The notes beneath the pieces are model-generated. The model saw nothing but the letters and a program-made list of their open reading frames with translations. It made no database searches and was not told where the DNA came from. Shown one piece after another: positions 18,272 through 26,181 of a stretch of DNA of 45,059 bases (positions are counted from its first letter, which is position 1; every line of letters starts with the position of its first letter). The stretch is from Acidobacteria bacterium 13_2_20CM_2_57_6 (lineage in GTDB: Bacteria > Acidobacteriota > Terriglobia > Acidiferrales > UBA7541): positions 1 through 45,059 of the forward strand of contig MNEA01000132.1 of NCBI GenBank assembly GCA_001917435.1, read 5' to 3'. Position numbers and translations under genes: made by a program.

Positions 18272-18920
18272 GGACGTGGAGTTCGCAGTAGAGCAGGAAG
18301 GTCTGGCGCCTCTGCCGGAAGCAGCACGAGCGCATGTGGCTGCCTGCAGCCACTGCCAGGAATTTGTCGCCGATCTCGCGGCGATCGTTTCTGCCGCGAA
18401 TGAATTGCCGTCCGAAGTCACGCCGCCCGCCCGTGTTTGGGTTTCCCTACGAACTCAACTGGAGCTCGAAGGAATTATTAGGATGCCCGTCGTTCCTGCA
18501 CGCGGCGAGCGCGCTCCCTGGTGGCGTGGCTTCAACGATCTATTCCGTAGCCGCGCTTTGGCCACCGCGATCGTGGGCTTGGTGATCGTAGCGGCTGGAG
18601 TCCTACAATTGCGGCAACCGAGCGAAGAAGCTTCCCTCAAGGTCGCAGGGCCGGCCTGGCAAATACCTTTCGCGCAAACCGCCAAAGTCCTTAACGAACA
18701 GGAAATCGATCTCAGCAACATGCAGCTTGCCAGCACTACGGCCGTGGACGCCTCATTCCGACAGAACCTGAAGCAAGTGGATGATTTTATTGCTGACTGC
18801 GAGCGCCGCGTGAACGCTGAGCCGCAGGATGATCTAGCGCGTGAGTACCTGTCCAACGCCTATCAGCAGAAAGCCGAATTACTGTCCGCGATGATGGATC
18901 GCGGGGGGAGTGTCAACTAA
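18261..18920 (+). CDS. membrane anti-sigma factor with zinc motif
   Basis: A 219-residue protein starting at ATG with GGAG nine bases upstream and an in-frame stop just before. The N-terminus carries the zinc-binding anti-sigma (ZAS / zf-HC2) pattern: Cys3, His25, Cys29 and Cys32 (HVAACSHC). One membrane segment lies at about residues 99-117, preceded by basic and aromatic residues, so the N-terminal sigma-binding domain should be cytoplasmic. The rest (about 118-219) is outside and helical, ending in a TPR-like stretch (AREYLSNAYQQKAELLSAM). It should hold the ECF sigma factor inactive until an envelope signal releases it. The next gene starts one base after its stop. Confidence 0.88.
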   Translation: MQCRDVEFAVEQEGLAPLPEAARAHVAACSHCQEFVADLAAIVSAANELPSEVTPPARVWVSLRTQLELEGIIRMPVVPARGERAPWWRGFNDLFRSRALATAIVGLVIVAAGVLQLRQPSEEASLKVAGPAWQIPFAQTAKVLNEQEIDLSNMQLASTTAVDASFRQNLKQVDDFIADCERRVNAEPQDDLAREYLSNAYQQKAELLSAMMDRGGSVN

Positions 18921-18921
18921 C

Positions 18922-19827
18922 ATGGGAATGAATTTGTCGGCTCTGCCGTCAGATATGAAACGCGGTATGCTGCCGATACTTGGCGCGGCGGCTTTTTTCT
19001 GCTCCGGTATTTCCCCCGCACAAGCAACCGCGAGCCAGCACGTCGAAAAGCATTTCGCGGTCAACACGCGTCCGGTTGTCGTAATCCACAATGTCGCCAA
19101 CGGCCGCATCGAAGTGAAGTCCTGGAAAAATAGGGAAGTCGACGTCGTCGCCAGCCAGACCTCCGACAAGATTGGCTTTGACATGGAACAAGCCGGTGAC
19201 CGCATCGACGTCACCGCCACGATTCTGGACGCCGCGGCGCAATCTCCGGATTCGGCTGCTAGTCTGCAGCTGACCGTGCCGGAAGAAACGGAATTGCAAC
19301 TCAAGACTGAGACGGGACTTATTTACGTCGAGCAGGTTATGGGCGACATGACGCTCGAAAGTGTCGCCGGCGACGTCCACCTGAAGGAAGTCTCCGGCTA
19401 CATCATTGTTAAGACCACGGGAGGCTCGCTGGTGTGCACGCAGTGCGCCGGCAAGCTGGATTTCAAGTCGATCAGCGGTGGTGCACAGGTTCTCCAACCG
19501 GCGCTGACCAACGTCAGCCTTTTCACCACTTCAGGAAATATCCTTTTTGACGGCGATTTCGTCCGCACGGGGCTCTACACCATGAAGAGCGGCCGGGGCC
19601 TGGTCGAGGTTCGTTTCTCCGGCAACGATTCCTTTGACCTGAAAGCGCAAACCGCTACGGGCACGGTTGACAATCAAGCGGCGGCGTACCTGAAGCCCGA
19701 CTCCCACGGCATGATGCGCAGGGCGTCGAAGTTCACCAAGGGCCTCTTCGGCACCGTTGGGCAAGGCTTGGCTAAAGTCGAGCTCTCCTCCTACAGTGGT
19801 ACAATACGCATTCTGAAGCGCGACTAG
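18922..19827 (+). CDS. exported DUF4097-like beta-helical protein
   Basis: A 301-residue protein. The ATG at 18922 follows the anti-sigma stop by one base and has GGGGGAG eleven bases upstream; an in-frame GTG at 18910 would overlap that gene. A signal peptide covers about residues 1-36 and ends at AQA. The mature protein has short parallel-beta repeats such as GLIYVEQVMGDMTLESVAGD and GYIIVKTTGGSLV, the pattern of the DUF4097/DUF4098 putative adhesin family. Members often lie beside sigma/anti-sigma pairs, as here. Two cysteines (CTQC) sit in the middle. Function is unknown; a stress-responsive surface or periplasmic role is inferred from context. Confidence 0.8.
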   Translation: MGMNLSALPSDMKRGMLPILGAAAFFCSGISPAQATASQHVEKHFAVNTRPVVVIHNVANGRIEVKSWKNREVDVVASQTSDKIGFDMEQAGDRIDVTATILDAAAQSPDSAASLQLTVPEETELQLKTETGLIYVEQVMGDMTLESVAGDVHLKEVSGYIIVKTTGGSLVCTQCAGKLDFKSISGGAQVLQPALTNVSLFTTSGNILFDGDFVRTGLYTMKSGRGLVEVRFSGNDSFDLKAQTATGTVDNQAAAYLKPDSHGMMRRASKFTKGLFGTVGQGLAKVELSSYSGTIRILKRD

Positions 19828-19846
19828 CTTTTCGCGCTACGATCGC

Positions 19847-20443
19847 GTGACCACCACACCTTTTTCGCGCGGGACGCAAGCCCGCGTCCCGATTCTGTGC
19901 CTCGCCGGTTTTATGGGTTCCGGCAAAACCACCATTGGCACGCTGTTGGCGCGGCAGCTGGCGTGGCACTTCGTCGATCTGGACGACCGCATCGAGGAAT
20001 CCGCCGGCCTCGCAATCCCGCAAATCTTCGAACGCCTTGGTGAGCCGGCTTTCCGCCAGATCGAAGCGGATCAATTGCGCGCTGCCCTCGGCCGAGCCAC
20101 GGAGATGAAAGAGAACACCGTTCTTGCACTTGGTGGTGGCACCTACGCACAGCCCGGGTGCCCCGAATTCCTGCGCGCCGCGGGGGCCCCGGTTTTGTGG
20201 CTGGATTCGCCCATCGAGGTTCTGCTCTCACGCTGCATGACCATGACCGGCCGCCCGCTTTTCCGGGATGAAGCCAGTTTCCGCGCGCTTTACGCCCAGC
20301 GCCTTCCCTCCTATCACCTTGCCGACTATCGGGTGGACAGCTCCGAGGAACCAACCCAGGTAGTTGCGGAAATTCTGCGTCGGGTCATTGTTGCATCCGG
20401 TGGAAACGCCCCGCATCTTGTGGTTGAGAAACCGCTTCCCTAA
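19847..20443 (+). CDS. aroK: shikimate kinase
   Basis: A 198-residue enzyme that phosphorylates shikimate in aromatic amino acid synthesis. Walker A is GFMGSGKT (21-28). The Mg/shikimate-binding DLDD lies at 44-47, GEPAFR at 65-70 supplies shikimate contacts, GGGT is at 96-99, and the lid motif is RPLF (136-139). The start is GTG with only a weak ribosome-binding site, 19 bases after the previous stop, so it is probably translated from the same mRNA. Length is slightly above the usual 170-180, with a divergent C-terminal tail. The association of a housekeeping kinase with a sigma/anti-sigma cluster is odd but may be simple adjacency. Confidence 0.93.
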   Translation: MTTTPFSRGTQARVPILCLAGFMGSGKTTIGTLLARQLAWHFVDLDDRIEESAGLAIPQIFERLGEPAFRQIEADQLRAALGRATEMKENTVLALGGGTYAQPGCPEFLRAAGAPVLWLDSPIEVLLSRCMTMTGRPLFRDEASFRALYAQRLPSYHLADYRVDSSEEPTQVVAEILRRVIVASGGNAPHLVVEKPLP

Positions 20444-20468
20444 GAGAGAATGGACGCGGGGGAAAGAA

Positions 20469-21179
20469 GTGAAACTCAGAATATCGATTGCACTGACATT
20501 TGGAATCGTGGTGTGCGCCGTTCTGTCCATTGCGGCTCAGAAAAAGGCCGCAGCCACATCCGGCCCCGTTGTCTTCGTTCAGGACAAGGGCAAGCTGACC
20601 ATTAAACTCGGCGGACAAACTGTAGGCCACGAGGAATTTGAAATCGCGCCGTCCGGTGGCGGATGGCTGGCCAAGGGCCTCGCGGAGATCAAGCCGCCTG
20701 AAGGCGGCTCCAGCAAGGTCTCTGGTTCGCTAACACTGCAGGCTGACGGCGCGCCGATCAGCTACGATTGGAGCTCTCAGGCGGAAAAGACAAATGGCGC
20801 GCACATCCTCTTCGCCAATGGCGTGGCCAGAATCACACTGGAGATGCAAGGGGCGCGCCCGTTTCAGCAGGACCTCACATTCAATACTCCGCTGATCGCC
20901 GTTCTGGACAACAATCTCTACCATCAGTACGGGGTCCTCGCGCGCATTTACGATTGGTCCAGGCGCGGTGCGCAAACTTTTCCTGTACTCATCCCGCAGG
21001 AATTGACGCCTGGTACGATCACCGTGCAATCGACGGGATCAGCGAGCGCCGACGGCAAGACCTACGAAGGCCTCAAGGTGAACACATCTGACCTGGAGAT
21101 TTTACTCTTGCTCGACGGCAATCATCGCTTGATGCGGCTGGAAGTTCCTGATGCGAAGGTATCGGTAGTCCGCGAGTAG
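20469..21179 (+). CDS. exported protein of unknown function
   Basis: A 236-residue protein. The GTG at 20469 is preferred because GGGGGAAAG lies just upstream and a signal peptide follows immediately (hydrophobic core ISIALTFGIVVCAVLSIAA, ending AQ); the frame extends upstream inside aroK without support. The mature part is beta-rich, with a GQTVGHEEFEI strand and a central FNTPLIAVLDNNLYHQYGVL segment. The layout recalls proteins that carry a lipid-binding or clam-like beta fold (DUF6134/DUF3108-like), but I cannot assign it. It lies 25 bases after aroK and is probably the last gene of that operon. Confidence 0.75.
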   Translation: MKLRISIALTFGIVVCAVLSIAAQKKAAATSGPVVFVQDKGKLTIKLGGQTVGHEEFEIAPSGGGWLAKGLAEIKPPEGGSSKVSGSLTLQADGAPISYDWSSQAEKTNGAHILFANGVARITLEMQGARPFQQDLTFNTPLIAVLDNNLYHQYGVLARIYDWSRRGAQTFPVLIPQELTPGTITVQSTGSASADGKTYEGLKVNTSDLEILLLLDGNHRLMRLEVPDAKVSVVRE

Positions 21180-21214
21180 CAGTCTCTCCATCCCGATCAT
21201 TTCCGCCCAAAAAA

Positions 21215-21242
21215 GTGGGACAGACTTTTCGGCCTGTCCCAC
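21215..21242 (-). terminator. intrinsic terminator for the XRE regulator gene
   Basis: GTGGGACAG and CTGTCCCAC form a perfect 9-bp stem around a 10-base loop. On the minus strand the stem is followed by TTTTTTGGG, so it ends the XRE gene, whose stop is 23 bases upstream. It may also help stop plus-strand transcription from the aroK operon, although no T-run follows on that side. Confidence 0.88.
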
Positions 21243-21265
21243 AATTCTGCACAGCCTATAGAAAC

Positions 21266-22030
21266 TTACCGCGCGAACGGCCGTTGAAAAATGGGCTTGC
21301 CCTGGGCCCCGAAGGGCGCGCCCGGACGCCGCAGCGGATAGCCCTGCGGATTACCATGGGCATGCGAGTGCGCAAGCCCATTCGAATGGCCGATGCCGAT
21401 GTGGCCGTTGGCATTGCCATTCCCCGACGCGGGCTGCGGCAGCCGCGCCGGATTACCGATAGGGCGGAGATTGCTCGGCGCTGCATGAACGTGGTCGCTG
21501 ATGGCCTGCAGCCTCTTCAATATGGATTGCCACTGTTCCCAATCCAGTTGGCGAAGAAACGGACGCAATCCCTGGATGAATGGATCTTCCAGCAGCGCTT
21601 CGCCGTCGGACTCCGGGATGAAGAACCGGTTCAAGCCGACGTTCAGCGCCTCGGAAATCTTCTCCAGTGTGCCGAGGCTCGGCGTCATCTGGCCGCTCTC
21701 GATGCGAGAGAGATAGGAGCGAGAGACCTTCGAGCGCGACTGGAGCTGGCTCTGGGTCATGCTGCGCGATTCGCGCAACTGGCGAATGCGCTGGCCGATA
21801 TTCTCGACCGTCTCCTGGTTGACAAACTTTTCTGTCGCTGGCTCAGCGGCTGCTTCCTCCGCAGGTGCCGGTGGAGGAATCAGGAACTCCAGACGCTGGG
21901 GTAAGGCGCGCACGCAACGGCGGCAGTTCCCAGTGCGCGTCCGGTACTGGACGAGACCACATGTCTTGCAGCGGATGACTTCCCGATCCATCTCTAACGA
22001 ACTCATCTCTTTTTCTAGTTGTACGGACAC
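21266..22030 (-). CDS. XRE-family regulator with N-terminal zinc ribbon
   Basis: A protein of about 254 residues. The GTG at 22030 has GAGGAG five bases upstream; ATGs at 22003 and 21988 are alternatives. A zinc-ribbon knuckle pair (Cys21-x2-Cys24 and Cys36-x2-Cys39) is followed by a Pro/Ala/Glu linker. A Cro/C1-type helix-turn-helix covers about residues 78-137, with MTQSQLQSRSKVSRSYLSRI as the recognition core. The last 60 residues are Gly, Asn, His and Pro rich (for example HSHAHGNPQG), and could bind metal or be disordered. There is no peptidase or cupin domain. It is monocistronic, with its own promoter (22120-22149) and terminator. DNA binding is well supported; its targets and signal are unknown. 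Confidence 0.85.
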   Translation of the reverse strand: MSVQLEKEMSSLEMDREVIRCKTCGLVQYRTRTGNCRRCVRALPQRLEFLIPPPAPAEEAAAEPATEKFVNQETVENIGQRIRQLRESRSMTQSQLQSRSKVSRSYLSRIESGQMTPSLGTLEKISEALNVGLNRFFIPESDGEALLEDPFIQGLRPFLRQLDWEQWQSILKRLQAISDHVHAAPSNLRPIGNPARLPQPASGNGNANGHIGIGHSNGLAHSHAHGNPQGYPLRRPGAPFGAQGKPIFQRPFAR

Positions 22031-22507
22031 CGGTACTCCTCGCTGACTGTTTTTCCGGCGTGCGGATAGGGGGAGGAACGCTGGAACGTTCACTGGAAGG
22101 CAGTGACTGGCGCAGTGGGAGTATCGTGCGAATCTCCAAATTCTGTCAAGAGTATTTTTGAACTATTTTTACCGCTGCTCACGGCGTTTCGCCGTTCTAC
22201 GCCCGGTTTTCGCCTGTCCGTCCGGCCAGCTCACATCCCTGTTCCCTGATTTTCTACGAATGGTTGTGTACTTCCGCTCCTCTAACCACACCAGTTGTGG
22301 TGCACTCCCGCTTTTTGGGTTTCCCCAAGGTCCGGCAGCACTGGGAACTGCGACTTCTAGCCGTAGAAAGCGGCGCCGATAATGCGTCAGTATCCCGGAG
22401 GACGGACTTCGGCCCGACTCAACTCGTTTTCGAGAGAGGTGCTGAACGCCTGAGTATCAACTCTCCCTACTGCGCTACACTATCTGTTCTTTATTGGGGA
22501 GAACCGC
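22031..22507. other. 477-base intergenic region between XRE and HD genes
   Basis: It holds the minus-strand promoter and leader of the XRE gene. Two small perfect hairpins are present: ACGGCG/CGCCGT at 22181-22195 and ACCACA/TGTGGT at 22285-22301. A TACACT box near 22477 may be a -10 element for the HD gene. No protein-coding gene stands out. A small RNA is possible but not shown. Confidence 0.5.
22120..22149 (-). promoter_or_regulatory. sigma-70 type promoter for XRE regulator gene
   Basis: On the minus strand a consensus TTGACA (22144-22149) and GATACT (22120-22125) are separated by 18 bases. The transcript would start near 22113, leaving a leader of about 83 bases before the GTG at 22030. 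Confidence 0.72.
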
Positions 22508-23089
22508 ATGCCGACGCGCGAGGACGCCTGGAAACTGCTGTGCGAATACACCGCTTCGGAGAGTCTGCGCAAGCACATGCTCGCCGTGGAAGCGTGTGTG
22601 CGCGCCTACGCCCGCAAATCCGGCGCAGATGAAGAAGCCTGGGGGCTCGCTGCGCTGCTGCACGATTTCGACTACGAGCGATGGCCCAATCACGAGCACT
22701 CGCCCGATCAGGGGCATCCCTCCGCGGGAGCAAAGATTCTGCGCGAGAAGGGCTACCCCGAGGAGATCGTACGCGCGATTATCACGCACGCAGATTATTG
22801 TGGCGTGCCGCGGGAGACCACGCTGGAGCACACGTTGTTCGCTTGCGACGAGATCGCGGGATTCCTCACCGCCTGCGCTTACGTGCGCCCGTCGAAGAGT
22901 ATCTTGGATCTGGAAGTAGACTCCGTGAAGCGCCGCATAAAAGACAAGCTCTTCGCCAAGGGCGTCTCGCGCGAAGACGTGCGCAAAGGCGCCGAGGAGC
23001 TTGGCGTGCCGCTGGAAGAGCACATCGCCTTCTGCATCGCTGCTCTGCGTGAACATGCGGATACGCTGGGGCTGCGCGGCTCGCTCTGA
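22508..23089 (+). CDS. HD-domain phosphohydrolase (HDIG type)
   Basis: A 193-residue cytoplasmic protein starting at ATG with GGGGAG six bases upstream. The HD-superfamily metal ligands are visible: His23, the His52-Asp53 pair in ALLHDFDYERWP, His94 in IITHADYC and Asp114 in ACDEIAGF. The sequence resembles a widespread group of predicted HDIG hydrolases that hydrolyse phosphate esters, although the substrate is unknown. The C-terminal third is helical and charged. It stands alone between the XRE gene and a convergent membrane regulator gene. Confidence 0.85.
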   Translation: MPTREDAWKLLCEYTASESLRKHMLAVEACVRAYARKSGADEEAWGLAALLHDFDYERWPNHEHSPDQGHPSAGAKILREKGYPEEIVRAIITHADYCGVPRETTLEHTLFACDEIAGFLTACAYVRPSKSILDLEVDSVKRRIKDKLFAKGVSREDVRKGAEELGVPLEEHIAFCIAALREHADTLGLRGSL

Positions 23090-23136
23090 GAAGGACCATG
23101 ACCAAGAAGAACTAGACGCAAACACAACTAATTGGA

Positions 23137-23709
23137 TCAGCGCTGCGCGTACAACACCAGCGCCGCTCCAAACAACATGCTGGCGATCACGAGGACAACC
23201 ACGCCACCCGTGAACCATTTGGAAAGGATAGCCGTCCGAAACAACGAAGCCGCGCGCTCCTGGGTCGCCGCCACGAACGCAGGCTCCGACAGCCGCGACG
23301 TCAGGGGCGCAACCGGCCGGTCAACGTACTCTATCTTGGCGATAAAGCTGTAGCCCTGGCGCGGAATTGTGTCCACGAAGGCAGGCTGGTCCGCCGAATC
23401 GCCAAGAACTTGCCGGAGCTTGTTTACCGTGGTGTTCACGTTGGCATCGTAATTGACGTGCGTATCCGAGGGCCAGAGCTGCATGCGCAGATCTTCTCGC
23501 CGCACGATTTCGCCCGGCTTTTGCAGCAACGCGACCAGCGCCTGATAGACCTTGCCCTGCAGCTTTACGCGCGCGCCGTCCTTGTATAGTTCTTCTTTTT
23601 TTAGGTCCAGATGAAAAGCGCCAAAGCGAACATAACCCGTGGAAGCGAAAGCGCCGTTACTTGGATTTTCGCCTTCTTCGGAATGCATGGGAACCATTTG
23701 CGTGCTCAT
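23137..23709 (-). CDS. winged-helix DNA-binding protein with C-terminal membrane anchor
   Basis: A 190-residue protein; the ATG at 23709 has AAGGG about eight bases upstream and is preferred to the ATG three codons before. Residues about 25-125 form an OmpR/CadC-type winged helix (Trans_reg_C), with LKLQGKVYQALVALL-like helix 1 region, a turn rich in REDLRMQLWPSD, and the wing FVDTIPRQGYSFIA. A membrane segment lies at about 165-187, after a linker, and the protein ends three residues later. CadC-like regulators normally carry a large periplasmic sensor after the membrane helix, and many acidobacterial ones carry TPR or TolB-like repeats; here that part is missing. It could be a truncated gene or a minimal membrane-tethered regulator. 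It is divergent from the MarR gene. Confidence 0.85.
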   Translation of the reverse strand: MSTQMVPMHSEEGENPSNGAFASTGYVRFGAFHLDLKKEELYKDGARVKLQGKVYQALVALLQKPGEIVRREDLRMQLWPSDTHVNYDANVNTTVNKLRQVLGDSADQPAFVDTIPRQGYSFIAKIEYVDRPVAPLTSRLSEPAFVAATQERAASLFRTAILSKWFTGGVVVLVIASMLFGAALVLYAQR

Positions 23710-23803
23710 GGAAATCACCCTTGGTCACTACTCTCAACCAATTCAACATTGTTCTTATTCCACTCGCAAGATGGCGCCCGACCTAGCCATGGGATTCCGT
23801 CAC

Positions 23804-23831
23804 TTGACACGGCGTTGAAATCAGTTATATC
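23804..23831 (+). promoter_or_regulatory. promoter of the MarR-family gene
   Basis: A consensus TTGACA (23804-23809) and TATATC (23826-23831) are separated by 16 bases. The predicted start of transcription near 23838 lies inside the palindrome at 23831-23854. Confidence 0.6.
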
Positions 23832-23854
23832 TTGAGATGCATATACATGTCAAG
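23831..23854. promoter_or_regulatory. operator-like palindrome, probable MarR autoregulatory site
   Basis: A 24-base imperfect palindrome with half-sites CTTGAGATGCAT and (reverse complement) CTTGACATGTAT, matching at 10 of 12 positions. It abuts the -10 box and covers the predicted transcription start. Its size and outer TTGA/TCAA arms are like known MarR-family operators, so binding here should repress the downstream regulator gene. This is inference from position and symmetry. Confidence 0.6.
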
Positions 23855-23869
23855 GACGAGTTGCAGAGA

Positions 23870-24370
23870 ATGAAAAAGAAGAATTCCACGCCCCTGGACC
23901 TCAGCGGCACGGGATACTGTGCTTCCTTCAATTTTCGAAGAACGGCGCGCGCGGTCACAAGCTTGTACGACACGGCGCTCCAGAAGTCAGGGATCCGCTC
24001 GACGCAGTTCGCGATTCTGGTGGGCGTCGCCAAAAACCAGCCGGTTTCCATCGGGGCCCTCGCGAACGTGCTGGTCATCGACGGCACCACACTGACGAGG
24101 AGTCTACGGCTCTTGCAAACCGAAGGATTTATCGCCATCTCAAATCGCGCGGCCATGCGACAGCGTTTTTTGACCGTTACGGCCAAAGGGGAGCGCGTGC
24201 TGGCACGCAGCCTGCCCGCCTGGCGAAATGCACAGGAGCGATTCGTTGCGACCATCGGCGCAAACTATTGGCTGGACCTTCGCAATGATCTAGAGAAGCT
24301 CGCTCATGTAGCCGTCGACCTAGAAAAACCGCAGAGAGAAGTTCCCGATCGAGAAGCTATCGGCTCTTAA
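23870..24370 (+). CDS. MarR-family transcriptional regulator
   Basis: A protein of 166 residues if translation starts at the ATG at 23870; an ATG at 23837 lies inside the operator palindrome and at the predicted mRNA start, so would need leaderless translation. The winged helix spans about residues 40-120. It has the MarR order of helices: QFAILVGVAKNQPVSIGALA, then LVIDGTTLTRSLRLLQTEGF as recognition helix, then a wing ending in FLTVTAKGERVL. The N- and C-terminal helices should form the dimer. The N-terminal Cys17 (GYCASFNFRR) matches a position where some Acidobacterial MarR proteins carry a cysteine, but redox sensing is not shown. Its divergent partner is the membrane-tethered winged-helix gene. 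Confidence 0.88.
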   Translation: MKKKNSTPLDLSGTGYCASFNFRRTARAVTSLYDTALQKSGIRSTQFAILVGVAKNQPVSIGALANVLVIDGTTLTRSLRLLQTEGFIAISNRAAMRQRFLTVTAKGERVLARSLPAWRNAQERFVATIGANYWLDLRNDLEKLAHVAVDLEKPQREVPDREAIGS

Positions 24371-24581
24371 GGCTGGGTTGACAGTCTGCCCGAACTTGGT
24401 CTTGAGAGACAAAGACTCGGCAAATTCCTCAGCTTGAGTGCCGGCGACCCATTTCTTATAGTGACCTCGCCTGCTTTGGCATTCGTCGATAATCCTAGAT
24501 AAGATTCGCAGATCCCAGCATAGCCAACGGCGAGGATACTCGATTTCCAGGAAGGGCCAAATCACGCTAGAATTATAAGGA

Positions 24582-25868
24582 ATGCTTACACAGATTGAAG
24601 GATTTGACGCTGCCGCCAGCCGCCACCCACGCCGGAAAACCTATGGCGTGAAGGTGGGACACGTGCGCGTGGGCGGAGGCGCGCCCATCGTCGTGCAGTC
24701 CATGACGAACACCGACACGGCCGATATTGAGACGACTTTGAAACAGACTTTGGAGCTGGCCGAGGCGGGCTCAGAGATTGTGCGCTGGACGGTAAACGTG
24801 CCGGAAGCGGCGGCGGCGGTGCCGGAGATCAAGAAACGAATGCTGGACGCGGGATGCGGCGCGCCAATCATTGGCGACTTCCACTACAACGGGCACGTGC
24901 TGCTGACCAAGTTTCCCGAATGCGCAAAATCACTCGATAAATACCGCATTAATCCGGGCAACGTTGGCGCAGGGCAGCGTCGCGATGAACAGTTCTCCAC
25001 GATCTGCAAAATCGCGCGCGACAATGGCAAACCGGTGCGCATCGGCGTGAATGGCGGCTCGCTGAATCAAGAGCTGGTAATGCGCAAGATGCAGGAGAAC
25101 ACCGACAGGAATCTCGGCAAAGAGTCCGAAGAGATCATCAACGATTGCATGGTACTTTCCGCGCTGGAGTCGACGGAACTGGCGCTGGAGTCCGGGCTGC
25201 GGCACGACCAGATCATTATTTCTTGCAAGACTTCGCGGCCGCGCGACCTGATTACTGTCTACCGCGACCTTTCGGCAAAAACTGAGCAGCCTTTGCACTT
25301 GGGGCTTACCGAAGCCGGTATGGGCATGAAGGGCCAAATCTGGTCGGCGGCTTCGCTCGGTGTGCTGCTCTACGAAGGCATTGGCGACACGATTCGCATT
25401 TCACTGACGCCTAAACCGGGGGGCGATCGCCGAGAAGAAGTTTACGCCGCATGCGAACTCTTGCAGGCTCTGGGATTGCGTTCGTTTGCGCCCAGCGTGA
25501 CGGCGTGCCCCGGCTGCGGGCGCACGACAAGCACCACGTTTCAGGAATTGGCGGAGGCGATCCAGGGCTACATTCGCGGCAGCATGCCGATTTGGAAGAC
25601 TCAGTACGAAGGCGTCGAGAACATGACGCTTGCGGTGATGGGCTGCATCGTCAACGGACCTGGAGAATCGAAAGCCGCGAACATCGGCATCAGCTTGCCG
25701 GGAACGGGCGAGGCACCCCGTTGCCCCGTCTACATCGATGGGCAGAAAGACGTTACGCTCGAAGGCACCTACGATGAGCTGGCCGCGGCCTTCCAAGCGC
25801 TCGTCGATAACTACATCGCGAAAAAGTACCCGCGCAAGACGGCCGAAGTTGCGCCTGCGGGTCGCTGA
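24582..25868 (+). CDS. ispG: 4-hydroxy-3-methylbut-2-enyl diphosphate synthase (IspG/GcpE)
   Basis: A 428-residue enzyme of the methylerythritol phosphate pathway that converts MEcPP to HMBPP. Residues about 20-270 form the TIM barrel ([41 protein letters not shown]). The C-terminal part binds the [4Fe-4S] cluster through Cys309, Cys312 (CPGCGRT) and Cys345 ([10 protein letters not shown]), with the conserved glutamate Glu352. Length fits the two-domain bacterial form, without the large insert seen in plants. AAGGA lies directly against the ATG, so a slightly later start is possible. gatC follows 10 bases after the stop, suggesting one operon ispG-gatC-gatA. Confidence 0.96.
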   Translation: MLTQIEGFDAAASRHPRRKTYGVKVGHVRVGGGAPIVVQSMTNTDTADIETTLKQTLELAEAGSEIVRWTVNVPEAAAAVPEIKKRMLDAGCGAPIIGDFHYNGHVLLTKFPECAKSLDKYRINPGNVGAGQRRDEQFSTICKIARDNGKPVRIGVNGGSLNQELVMRKMQENTDRNLGKESEEIINDCMVLSALESTELALESGLRHDQIIISCKTSRPRDLITVYRDLSAKTEQPLHLGLTEAGMGMKGQIWSAASLGVLLYEGIGDTIRISLTPKPGGDRREEVYAACELLQALGLRSFAPSVTACPGCGRTTSTTFQELAEAIQGYIRGSMPIWKTQYEGVENMTLAVMGCIVNGPGESKAANIGISLPGTGEAPRCPVYIDGQKDVTLEGTYDELAAAFQALVDNYIAKKYPRKTAEVAPAGR

Positions 25869-25878
25869 GGAACCTCCA

Positions 25879-26181
25879 GTGAAAATCAGCCGGGAAGATG
25901 TGTTGCGAGTGGCGGAACTGGCTTATCTCGACTTGAGCGAGGCCGAGCTGGAGATGTACCGCGCGCAAATTGACGAGATTCTGGAATACATTGGAAAACT
26001 GAACGAGCTGGACACCACCAAGGTCGAGCCTATGGCGCAGGTTTTGAGCGACGACCAGACGGCCGACGCCACGCTGCGAGAGGACCTGATTGTGCCGTGC
26101 GCGGTGGCCGAAGACGTCCTGAAGCACGCTCCCGACCCTGAGCCACCGTATTTCCGCGTGCCGAAAGTCATCGGACGATGA
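25879..26181 (+). CDS. gatC: Asp-tRNA(Asn)/Glu-tRNA(Gln) amidotransferase subunit C
   Basis: A 100-residue protein starting at GTG 10 bases after ispG, with GAGGA upstream; the open frame extends back inside ispG but without family similarity. Conserved GatC features are visible: the N-terminal VLRVAELAYLDLSEAELEMY and LNELDTTKVEPMAQV, and the C-terminal LREDLIVP with a tail ending in PYFRVPKVI. GatC stabilises GatA in the heterotrimer that makes Gln-tRNA and Asn-tRNA by transamidation. It overlaps gatA by four bases (ATGA), so the two are translationally coupled. gatB is not in this window. Confidence 0.94.
   Translation: MKISREDVLRVAELAYLDLSEAELEMYRAQIDEILEYIGKLNELDTTKVEPMAQVLSDDQTADATLREDLIVPCAVAEDVLKHAPDPEPPYFRVPKVIGR

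Noticed and set aside
21215..21242. Perfect inverted repeat considered as an insertion-sequence end
   Set aside because: The loop is 10 bases and a T-run follows on the minus strand, so a terminator explains it; no transposase is present.
24320..24565. 81-codon minus-strand frame before ispG
   Set aside because: No ribosome-binding site, overlaps the end of the MarR gene, and no recognisable features.
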